Source: Rhodopseudomonas rhenobacensis
Lineage (GTDB): Bacteria; Pseudomonadota; Alphaproteobacteria; Rhizobiales; Xanthobacteraceae
DNA: 64,000 nucleotides
Assembly (NCBI RefSeq): GCF_014203125.1
Contig: NZ_JACHIH010000024.1
Coordinates: 17,804 to 81,803 of the forward strand
Direction: 5' to 3'
The stretch's first letter is position 1; each line of letters begins with the position of its first letter. Shown here in pieces: positions 8,755-16,135 of this stretch. The position numbers and the translations under genes were made by a program. The notes beneath the pieces are model-generated. The model saw only the letters and a program-made list of their open reading frames with translations, did not search any database and was not told where the DNA came from.

Positions 8755-9738
8755 CTACGGCACTAGCACCGCGGCGCCGAGCACGTCGCCGGCGCGTAAG
8801 CGGCTCAGCACCGCATTGGCGTCGCGCAGCGGATAGGCGTGGGTTTCGGTCTTGATGCCGGCCTTGTGCGCGACCTTGAGAAAGTCGACGCCGTCCTGCC
8901 GAGTGAGGTTGGCGACCGAGACCAGCTGCCGCTCTTCCCACAACAGGCTGTAGGGAAAGCTCGGGATGTCGCTCATGTGGATGCCCGCGCAGACCACGCG
9001 GCCGCCCTTGCGCACCGCGCGCAGCGCCGCCGGCACCAACTCGCCCGCGGGGGCAAAGATGATCGCCGCATCGAGCGGCTCCGCCGGTCGCTCGTCCGAC
9101 GCGCCGGCCCAATCGACGCCGAGGCGGCGGGCAAAGTCCTGCGCGGCGGCGTCGCCGCGGCGGGTGAAGGCATAGACGAGGCGACCCTGCCAGCGCGCCA
9201 GCTGCGCGACGATATGCGCCGCCGCGCCGAAGCCGTAAAGCCCGAGCCGTTCGGCTGGGCCTGCGATCACCAGCGAGCGCCAGCCGATCAGCCCGGCGCA
9301 GAGCAGCGGCGCGATCGCGACGTCGTTGCCGAGCTCGCCGAGCGCGAAGGCGTAGCGCGCATCGGCGATGCTATGCGTGGCGAAGCCGCCGTCGCGGGTG
9401 TAGCCGGTGAACAGCGGCGCGTCGCAGAGGTTTTCCCGGCCGGCGCGGCAATAGCGGCAGACGCCGCAGCTGTAACCAAGCCAGGGAATGCCGACGCGGT
9501 CGCCGACCTCGTGGGTCTCGACGCCGTCGCCGACCGCCTCAATGCGGCCGACGATCTCGTGGCCTGGAATAATCGGATACCGGATGTTGGGCAATTCGCC
9601 GTCGACGACGTGCAGGTCGGTGCGGCAGACGCCGCAGGCGCTGACCTTGACCAGCACTTCGCCGTCGCCGGGCTTCGGCGTCTCGCGCTGCTGCTTCACA
9701 AGCGGCGCGCCCGGCGCCGTCAGCACCATCGCGTCCAT
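8755..9738 (-). CDS. Zinc-dependent alcohol dehydrogenase family protein
   Basis: NAD(P)-dependent MDR alcohol dehydrogenase of 327 residues. Catalytic zinc ligands are seen in GVCRTDLH and GHEIVG; the structural-zinc loop is complete (CGVCRYCRAGRENLC). A Rossmann segment is present (GLYGFGAAAHIVAQLA), although the usual GxGxxG is altered to GFGAAA. It should oxidise primary alcohols or reduce aldehydes in the cytoplasm. The start at 9738 gives MDAMVLTAPGAPL, typical of the family. It is transcribed alone and toward the outer-membrane-like gene, with a repeat between them. Confidence 0.93.
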   Translation of the reverse strand: MDAMVLTAPGAPLVKQQRETPKPGDGEVLVKVSACGVCRTDLHVVDGELPNIRYPIIPGHEIVGRIEAVGDGVETHEVGDRVGIPWLGYSCGVCRYCRAGRENLCDAPLFTGYTRDGGFATHSIADARYAFALGELGNDVAIAPLLCAGLIGWRSLVIAGPAERLGLYGFGAAAHIVAQLARWQGRLVYAFTRRGDAAAQDFARRLGVDWAGASDERPAEPLDAAIIFAPAGELVPAALRAVRKGGRVVCAGIHMSDIPSFPYSLLWEERQLVSVANLTRQDGVDFLKVAHKAGIKTETHAYPLRDANAVLSRLRAGDVLGAAVLVP

Positions 9739-10017
9739 TTGTCACTCCCCCAAACGTCGGTCGCTCCAGACGATACATCCGGCCGGGACGCTCGATCAAT
9801 CTGCTGCAGGGGCTCTGCTAGCAACTGCGCCGGCCGGTAGCACCCTGCGTTGACGCGCCGGTAGTCGCGAGTTTCATAACTTGAGCTCCAGTGTCGGGAA
9901 CCCGACGGACGGGATTGATATTTACGATTAAGATTTGGTATCTGATCGCCAGCGCGTAACAGAGCGGGCCGCTGCCTGGACTCTGACGACAGCGAGGCGG
10001 CTGATGGGAGGCGGTCG

Positions 10018-10161
10018 ATGGATAGTTTGAACCGCAAACACGAACTCGAATTGTATGAGACTGAAAAGACGGACGCGGCTCCGGAGGAGCAGCGGCAGGT
10101 GCTGCTGTTGCTGATCAGATGCTTGCTCGAGGCGGAGCTTGGCGAATTGACGAAGCATTGA
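10018..10161 (+). CDS. Small hypothetical protein, first of a tandem pair
   Basis: A 47-residue frame beginning MDSLNRKHELELYE and ending LLEAELGELTKH. It is acidic and helical, with no cysteine and no membrane segment. The start has a gggaggcgg ribosome-binding site a few bases upstream. Its stop (tga) overlaps the strong Shine-Dalgarno (aggagg) of the next small gene, which argues that both are translated. Codon use and GC are a little lower than in neighbours. Function unknown; a DNA- or protein-binding accessory role would be a guess. Confidence 0.5.
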   Translation: MDSLNRKHELELYETEKTDAAPEEQRQVLLLLIRCLLEAELGELTKH

Positions 10162-10167
10162 GGAGGG

Positions 10168-10335
10168 ATGATGGAGCGCTTCATCCATAACGAAAACCTC
10201 AAGCTGTGGCGCCGGCAACTCCAGGAAACCACCGATCCGGACAAGCGCGCGATCCTCGAAAATCTGATCGAGGAGGAAGAGGCGCGCGAAGCCGAACTTG
10301 AGGCTACCGCGCGACCCAAGCGGCGCGGTCCGTAG
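10168..10335 (+). CDS. Small hypothetical protein, helical, charged
   Basis: A 55-residue frame beginning [18 protein letters not shown], then [22 protein letters not shown], ending in a basic [10 protein letters not shown] tail. I recognise similar short proteins ([15 protein letters not shown]...) in Bradyrhizobium and Rhodopseudomonas, all of unknown function. The ribosome-binding site aggagg sits seven bases before the first ATG and overlaps the stop of the preceding small gene, so the two are probably co-translated. Likely a single helical hairpin; no enzyme motif. Confidence 0.65.
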   Translation: MMERFIHNENLKLWRRQLQETTDPDKRAILENLIEEEEAREAELEATARPKRRGP

Positions 10336-10502
10336 TCCGCAAGCCCAAGGATCATGCTCTCGGCGCAACAGCGCGATGGTCCCGGGGCGGCACAGTGGCT
10401 TCGCCGCGCGACTTTCCACGACCCGAGCGAGGCGGGGTTCATTTTTCGGGATTATGCTGGCCGCGGCCGCGACGCATCTCGGCCGCAGCAAGAGGATCCT
10501 CG

Positions 10503-10922
<420 letters not shown>

Positions 10923-10946
10923 GGCGCCTGGCCGCGTCGCATGCGG

Positions 10947-10976
10947 CCGAGAGGCGATCGATATCAAGCCTCTCGG
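10947..10976 (+). terminator. Hairpin after the yjbQ-like gene
   Basis: Stem ccgagagg (10947-10954) with cctctcgg (10969-10976), a 14-base loop, then ttgt. It could end transcription of the yjbQ-like gene; the T-run is weak. Confidence 0.45.
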
Positions 10977-10978
10977 TT

Positions 10979-11088
10979 GTCATTGCGGGGAGCTCTTGCG
11001 ACGAAGCAATCCAGCAGCTCCGGGCTCGGCGCTTCTGGATTGCTTCGCCTCTCGCCCGGCGCTGCGCGCCGGCTCGGCTCGCAATGAC
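10979..11088. repeat. Palindromic repeat (gtcattgcg ... gcaatgac family)
   Basis: Outer arms gtcattgcg (10979) and cgcaatgac (end 11088) face each other, with inner arms cgaagcaatccag and ctggattgcttcg. It is the same family as 35101-35208 and the half copy at 7791-7870. It lies between convergent genes. Confidence 0.75.
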
Positions 11089-11119
11089 CAAACAACCCAA
11101 ATCGAGCGGCAGCCGCCGC

Positions 11120-12598
11120 TTACCACCAGCCGCGCGGGCCGGGGGCGAAGCTCGGGCCGCGGCGCTGCTGCGGCGTCGCCGGGTTGCGCGGGAAGAAGCC
11201 GAAGAAATCCTCGCCGTCGTCGCGCTCGGCGACCGCCGCTGCGGGCGGCGGCACCGTCGGCTTGCGGGTGATGAAGCCGCCCTGCGGATGGTTGCTCAGC
11301 ACCGCGACGAATTCGGTGCGATAGTTGGTCTCCTTGCTGAGCGGCTCGTCGGAGACCACGATCGAGGACCGCGGCATCGCGGTCGGCGCGATCCGCGCCA
11401 GCAGCTCCGGCGGAATTTCAATGCGGTCGAGTGCGGCTTTGGCGTCGTCGCCGCTGTCGATCGTCACCGCGCTCCAGCGCAGCCCGGCCTCGTCGCGCGC
11501 CAGCGCGGTGAAGATGTGGGTGCCGATCGGCCGATCCGGATCGCGGATCGAGATCGGCACCTCGATGGTGGCGTCGAACACCTCGCCGCCGTCCGGCCAC
11601 GGCTTGTGGGTGTTGCGGCGGACGTACAGCGTCTGCGTCGCGCGGCTGATGTAGATCGACACCGGCTCCAGCGCCAGCTTGGCGTCGTGCGCCGCCTTCA
11701 CGGCGGCGACCTTGGCGGCGTCGGCGGCCTTCGTGGCATCCTTGGCGGCGGCGGCTGCGGCGCGCTTGGTCTCCGCATCGGCGCGGGCGGCGTCGAGCGC
11801 GGTCGCGGCATCGGCGGCAAGTTGCGCGGCGGTCTGCTGCCGCTCTTCCGCTTTCGCCCTGGTCTGCTCGGAGGCTGCGGCGAGCGCCTTGTCGGCGGCC
11901 TTCAGCGCGGCATCGGCGCGCGCCTTGGCCTTCTCCAGCTTGCGCAGCGCCGCGGTGAGCGAGGCTGTGTCGCGGCCAGCCGCGGCGTTGGCCTTCTTGG
12001 CTTCCTCGGCGGCCCGCGAAGCCTCCGCGGCCTCGCGCGACAGCGTGTCGGCGCGCGCGGGTGCTGCCGCCAGCGCCTCGGGCTTCGGCGCGAACAACGC
12101 CGGGTGGGCGAACGACACCGGGGCCGCGTCGTTCGGCGCGATGATCACCCGCAGGCCGATATTGGTCTTGTCGAACAGCTTCTCGGCAAAATCATACGGC
12201 ATCCGCACGCAGCCGTGCGAGGCGGCGTAGCCGGGCAGCGGGCCGCCGTGCAGCGCGACGCCGTTCCAGGTGATGCGCTGCATGTTCGGCATCCAGGCGT
12301 CGTCGTACATCGTCGAATGGTGGTCCTTGTCCTTCTCGACCACGGCGAACACGCCGGCCGGGGTCTCGCGGCCGGTGGTGCCGGTGGAGACCGGCGCGCG
12401 CAGGATCCAGCCGTCGGCGTCGTAGATCGTGACCTTCTGCGCCGAGATCGACACGATCGCCATGACCGGATCGCCGGCCGGGCGCGGCGCCACGGTCTCC
12501 ATCGGCACCGGCCGCGCCCGCTTGGCGGCGGCGGCGGTCCCGCCGAGCGCGCCGAGCGCCAGCATCGCCACGAGCGCCAACGTGGTGGAGCGCCGCAT
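11120..12598 (-). CDS. L,D-transpeptidase (YkuD) with a coiled-coil and a second degenerate YkuD-like region
   Basis: Exported L,D-transpeptidase, 492 residues, which should cross-link peptidoglycan (3-3 links) or attach proteins to it. A signal peptide covers about residues 1-25 (LALVAMLALGALGGTAAAA). The YkuD domain (about 45-165) has the catalytic motif HGGPLPGYAASHGCVRM with Cys130. An Ala/Lys-rich coiled coil spans about 190-330. A second segment (about 330-440; ISRATQTLYVRRNTHKPWP, IGTHIFTALA) resembles the first half of another YkuD domain but lacks the HGC motif. The tail is Pro/Arg-rich and disordered. The start at 12598 is chosen because it places the signal peptide at the N-terminus; the frame is open to 12706. 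Confidence 0.9.
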   Translation of the reverse strand: MRRSTTLALVAMLALGALGGTAAAAKRARPVPMETVAPRPAGDPVMAIVSISAQKVTIYDADGWILRAPVSTGTTGRETPAGVFAVVEKDKDHHSTMYDDAWMPNMQRITWNGVALHGGPLPGYAASHGCVRMPYDFAEKLFDKTNIGLRVIIAPNDAAPVSFAHPALFAPKPEALAAAPARADTLSREAAEASRAAEEAKKANAAAGRDTASLTAALRKLEKAKARADAALKAADKALAAASEQTRAKAEERQQTAAQLAADAATALDAARADAETKRAAAAAAKDATKAADAAKVAAVKAAHDAKLALEPVSIYISRATQTLYVRRNTHKPWPDGGEVFDATIEVPISIRDPDRPIGTHIFTALARDEAGLRWSAVTIDSGDDAKAALDRIEIPPELLARIAPTAMPRSSIVVSDEPLSKETNYRTEFVAVLSNHPQGGFITRKPTVPPPAAAVAERDDGEDFFGFFPRNPATPQQRRGPSFAPGPRGWW

Positions 12599-12865
12599 CC
12601 GGCCGGCTCGGTGCTTGGTTCCTCGATCGCCCACGTCATGCCCCGCTCGACGCGCCGGTTCCGGAACCGGCCGTCCTGGTGATGTCCAACTGCGACCGCC
12701 CGCCACGCGGCCGCCCGCGATCGCGCTACCGAATCCTCATATAGCAGCGCCCGCGCAGGAGGAAGGGGCGGTTGCGGCCGAAATGCGGCGCAGGCGTTGC
12801 GCCGCGGCGTTGCGTCGCTCGCCGCGACGACTTACGCTTGGCGCGGCGGTGGCGAGAGGACGCCG

Positions 12866-13516
12866 ATGCTGTGGTCCTGGGCGCGGAACTGGCGGACGCG
12901 GCGCGAGGCCGGCGAAGCCGCGCGCGCCAATTGGGATCGCCGCTACGGCACCGATACCGCCGGGCGGGTGCCGCTCGATCGTCTCACGATTCCACACGAC
13001 AGCCGCCGCCACGGCGAGCGCTATCAGCCCAGCGACCCGGCGGCGTTGCGCGACGCCATCGGCTTCATCGGGCTTTCGCCAAGCGCCTACCAATTCGTCG
13101 ATCTCGGCTGCGGCAAGGGCCGGATGCTGATCGTCGCCGCCGAACTCGGATTTCAATCCTGCGTCGGCGTCGAATTCGCCGACGAGCTGGCGCGGGCGGC
13201 CGCGCGCAACGTCGCCGCCGCGGGTTTCGGTAATGTCAGCATCGTGCATGGCGACGCGGGTACTTACGCGTTCGGCGAGGCGCCGTTCGTGCTGTACATG
13301 TTCAACCCGTTCGCCGAGCCGGTGATGGCCAGGGTACGCGACAATCTGCTGCGCCAGCGGCGCGCCAACTACGTCGTCATCTACAAGAACGCGCGCTTTC
13401 GGCACCTGTTCGACGCGATGCCGCGGCTACGCTACCTCGGCTCGCCGCCGACCCAGCGGGCCGGCGTGCTCGGCGTGCATGTCTGGGTGGCGTGCGAGGG
13501 CGCCGAGTCCGTTTGA
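12866..13516 (+). CDS. Class I SAM-dependent methyltransferase
   Basis: Protein of 216 residues with a Rossmann-type methyltransferase core: motif I VDLGCGKGRMLIVAAELGF near residue 78, followed by GVEFADELARAAARN, then FVLYMFNPFAEPVM at the motif IV position. The substrate is not predictable. The start at 12866 has a good agagga site five bases upstream; an upstream ATG at 12797 lacks one. It is divergent from the L,D-transpeptidase with about 270 bases between them. Confidence 0.88.
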   Translation: MLWSWARNWRTRREAGEAARANWDRRYGTDTAGRVPLDRLTIPHDSRRHGERYQPSDPAALRDAIGFIGLSPSAYQFVDLGCGKGRMLIVAAELGFQSCVGVEFADELARAAARNVAAAGFGNVSIVHGDAGTYAFGEAPFVLYMFNPFAEPVMARVRDNLLRQRRANYVVIYKNARFRHLFDAMPRLRYLGSPPTQRAGVLGVHVWVACEGAESV

Positions 13517-13688
13517 AATCGCGAATGAAGCCGCCGGCGAGCGTTCGATGTTCCTTTTGAGACATCTTCCGCCGCGAATGAGTGTCCTAGTGAGGGATGT
13601 CTCTCGAGAGAAACCGGCCGTCGGATGCCGAAAGCCGCGGATCGCGCCGCCGCGATAATTACCTCACGATCGAACCAACGGGGCCACG

Positions 13689-14297
13689 ATGATCCAGATC
13701 GCCTATATCAGCACCGCGACCGAGCCGCTGAGCACCGAACAGCTGATCGCGCTGCTGCAGCAATCGTTCAAGAACAACACCGCCGCCGGCATCACCGGCA
13801 TGATGCTGTACGGCAACGCGACCTTCCTGCAAGCGCTGGAGGGCGAGGAGAGCGTGGTCGACGCGCTCTACGACAAGATCAGCAAGGACCCGCGGCACGG
13901 CAGCATCGTGTTCCTGCACCGCAAGACCATCGCGCGCCGGCAATATGCCGATTGGACGATGGCGTTCAAACGCGTCTCGGGCCAGGCGTTGCAAGGCATC
14001 GAGGGCTTGCGGGAATTCGCCGAAGCGGATTTCAATGCCGACTATCTGCGGCGCAACACCGCGGTGGCGGAAAATCTGATGAGCCACTTCGGCTCCTGGG
14101 ACCCGTTGCTGCGCGAGCTGGACGACAAGGACCGCCAAATCAAAGACCTGAAACAGGCGCTCGCCGATGCGCGGAGCCGCATCGAAGTCGCCAGCCTGGT
14201 GCTCGACGGCATCGCCGACGCCAGCCGCAGCAACAGCCTGAGCGAGCGGCATTTGAAGCTGTGCGAGTTTGCCCGGGAGACGCTGGGGAAGGCGTGA
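13689..14297 (+). CDS. BLUF-domain blue-light photoreceptor
   Basis: Flavin-binding BLUF protein of 202 residues. The BLUF domain (about 1-95) keeps the photoactive set: Tyr6 in IAYIST, Asn in SFKNNTAAGITGMMLY, Gln in FLQALEG, and the Trp/Met pair in DWTMAF. Residues 120-200 form helices with a heptad-like region (LRELDDKDRQIKDLKQALADA) that probably dimerises or binds a partner. There is no EAL or GGDEF domain, so the output must pass to another protein, as for AppA- or PapB-like regulators in related phototrophs. An inverted repeat gagacatc/gatgtctc (13559-13566 and 13596-13603) lies in its upstream region. Confidence 0.93.
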   Translation: MIQIAYISTATEPLSTEQLIALLQQSFKNNTAAGITGMMLYGNATFLQALEGEESVVDALYDKISKDPRHGSIVFLHRKTIARRQYADWTMAFKRVSGQALQGIEGLREFAEADFNADYLRRNTAVAENLMSHFGSWDPLLRELDDKDRQIKDLKQALADARSRIEVASLVLDGIADASRSNSLSERHLKLCEFARETLGKA

Positions 14298-14313
14298 GGC
14301 GTCAACCGGATTT

Positions 14314-14444
14314 GTAGGGTGGGCAAAGCTCTCGCCGTCGCTCGCAGAGCGACGGCGGAGCGTGCCCACCGCGGCGCCGCAATGTCGGAAGGCGCGTTGA
14401 TTCATAACGTGGGCACGGCGCAAGCGCGCCTTTGCCCACCCTAC
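14314..14444. repeat. Palindromic repeat (gtagggtgggcaaag family)
   Basis: Begins gtagggtgggcaaagc (14314) and ends with gctttgcccaccctac-like sequence (14428-14444, gcctttgcccaccctac). The inner part also folds (ctcgccgtcgctcgcagagcgacggcggag). Its right edge coincides with the point where an open reading frame from 14606 loses sense, so it seems to have been inserted into that gene. Confidence 0.75.
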
Positions 14445-14606
14445 GACTGAAAAGCTCATCGGGTAAAATGCAACTACGGCCTTAAGAATATCGATGCCAG
14501 CATAGATCGATAGAAGGTCAACAATGACGCTTTCGACTCGGGTCATGTAAACGACCATTTCACCTATTGCGTCGGTGTAGTCTTTCGAAAGGCCTGATGA
14601 AGTCAT
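14445..14606 (-). pseudogene. N-terminal fragment of an unknown protein, cut by the 14314-14444 repeat
   Basis: About 53 codons from the ATG at 14606 read as a plausible protein start (MTSSGLSKDYTDAIGEMVV, then a hydrophobic helical stretch VIVDLLSIYAGIDILKAVVAF), and the frame then runs into repeat sequence. Base composition matches the lower-GC neighbour at 14688-15386 and not the repeat. I read it as the 5' end of a gene truncated by the repeat, possibly once in one unit with that upstream gene. No family recognised. Confidence 0.45.
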
Positions 14607-14687
14607 CGCAAAGACCCGACCAAGACACAGATGGATGATTTCAAGAAGCGAGACTCGGATATCACCACGTTTACGAGGAGCGAGTCA

Positions 14688-15386
14688 TTATTGCGAATCA
14701 TCTTCCGCCACGACCCGTAAGCCTAAAAGACTGCGACGCCCGTCGTTGGCGCGGGCCAAAAAGTAGCCAAAGGAATCGGCAGGTAAAGCGCGTCCTCGGC
14801 GTTCGCTCTCGTTCTTTAGCCTTGTCCGTATGTGCCGTGTCTTCCTGACAATGTCAGCGGCGTCGGTCTCGTGAGCGATGACGTGCGCCCATCGATTTTG
14901 GGGCAACTCAAACCGACCTAAGTGTACAATGTCAGGGTCGAAAGGTACACCTTGCCCCGCAATGCAAAGGCTGACTATGTTGACGCGCCCTGTGCACGCC
15001 GGGGGAATGTACCTGACCTCTTTCCAAGATCTCGCTGTTCGTTGCTCGGGAGTAACGAGGAATTCTGATTGAGGAAAGTAAAGTCCAAATGCGACGACTA
15101 CATTCGGCAATTGCGGATCCGGTTTATCCCATACGTCCCAAGCTCGGTTTCGACCTTTCGCTATGAGCGTTGGATCAGCCTCGATTGCTTCTTTGGTAAA
15201 ACCCATCCTCCAACGCCCGGACGAATGCAGGCTTACCTTGATATCCTGGAATGCGTCCCTGCACGCTAAGTATATCTCGCTCCGCCTCTCGCTCCACACG
15301 CGCCAAGAATGCGAGGTTAAGCCGTCGCGTCTTCCCACGCAGAACCTCACCGGGAGATTGGCGGGCAATCTAAGAGTCGAAGACAT
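14688..15386 (-). CDS. Hypothetical protein in a lower-GC patch
   Basis: Protein of about 232 residues beginning MSSTLRLPANLPVRFCVGRR. Visible segments include SHSWRVWSERRSEIYLACRD, SLHSSGRWRMGFTKEA, and LPNVVVAFGLYFP. No signal peptide or membrane helix. I have seen hypothetical proteins with this N-terminus but no function is known. The GC content (near 53 percent) is well below the neighbours (about 66 percent), which suggests acquisition. The frame is open to 15431, so an ATG there is an alternative start. A gene fragment follows about 80 bases downstream on the same strand. Confidence 0.65.
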   Translation of the reverse strand: MSSTLRLPANLPVRFCVGRRDGLTSHSWRVWSERRSEIYLACRDAFQDIKVSLHSSGRWRMGFTKEAIEADPTLIAKGRNRAWDVWDKPDPQLPNVVVAFGLYFPQSEFLVTPEQRTARSWKEVRYIPPACTGRVNIVSLCIAGQGVPFDPDIVHLGRFELPQNRWAHVIAHETDAADIVRKTRHIRTRLKNESERRGRALPADSFGYFLARANDGRRSLLGLRVVAEDDSQ

Positions 15387-16135
15387 TTTCTTGTCGTTCC
15401 CCAAGCTTGTTGTCGCAGGAGCATGTGCCATAAGGGAAGCGACCTGCGAGGGAAGCGGACATTGGCGATGAGGGTTGATAGCATGTAGCTAGCCCAAGCG
15501 CAGCGAAATGCGAGGATTCCCCACCGAACAACACCCGCGTATCACTGCGCTCACCCGGGTACGCGCCGTGATGCTTGACAAAACCCCCATAGGAACATAT
15601 ACCTCACCCATCCCGTTCGCGAGGGGCGCTTCATGAGGCGTCTTGCGGTGGAGCGGGAGGCGGCGCCTGCGGGCGAGGGGAGGACGTATCCCTTCGCACT
15701 CGGGACGCTCCGGGTCACCGTCCGGCCCCATTAGGAGGGTCTGCCACTTGCTGGCTGGCTGGCTGGACGCGGCACAGGCGAACGGCGGGAAACCGCCCGG
15801 ATCAGTGGTGCGGAGTGCATCGCGCCGGTGCCCGGAAGCACGGTCCTGGAGCGCAAAATCGCCGCGGTGGAGCGCCGGAAGGCGTTTCCGCATGCCTCTG
15901 GTCTCCGGCGCTCCGGGGATCACGCTGCGGTCCATCGACAAGGCGCGCCTTTCGGCGCTCCGCCGCCCCTCATTGGCTGCGAGGAGCGGAACATGCGCAA
16001 AACTCGGGCGCGCCGCGCCGCGAGGTTTTACGCGCTTGCCCGCGATCCTTCCCGGCATCGTGCCCCTGCGGGCGATTTCACCGTGACCCGGGGCGGCATT
16101 TGCGCTACGCAAGCCGCTTCCTCCGGAGCACCCTC
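15387..16135. other. Long gap without a convincing gene
   Basis: About 750 bases before the RluA-type synthase. The first 200 are low-GC upstream DNA of the hypothetical gene. From about 15,600 on, the DNA is GC-rich and holds a ctgg tetranucleotide run (15751-15766), a hairpin with a GAAA tetraloop (ggcgggaaaccgcc, about 15784-15797) and further palindromic stretches. A minus-strand frame (15489-16112) has a highly Arg/Pro-rich translation and is probably not a gene. I have no assignment; a structured RNA or a large dispersed repeat are both possible. Confidence 0.4.

Noticed and set aside
15489..16112. Minus-strand frame of 207 codons
   Set aside because: Strongly Arg/Pro/Ser-biased, with no motif or ribosome-binding site. 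It overlaps structured repeats; I treat the region as unassigned DNA.
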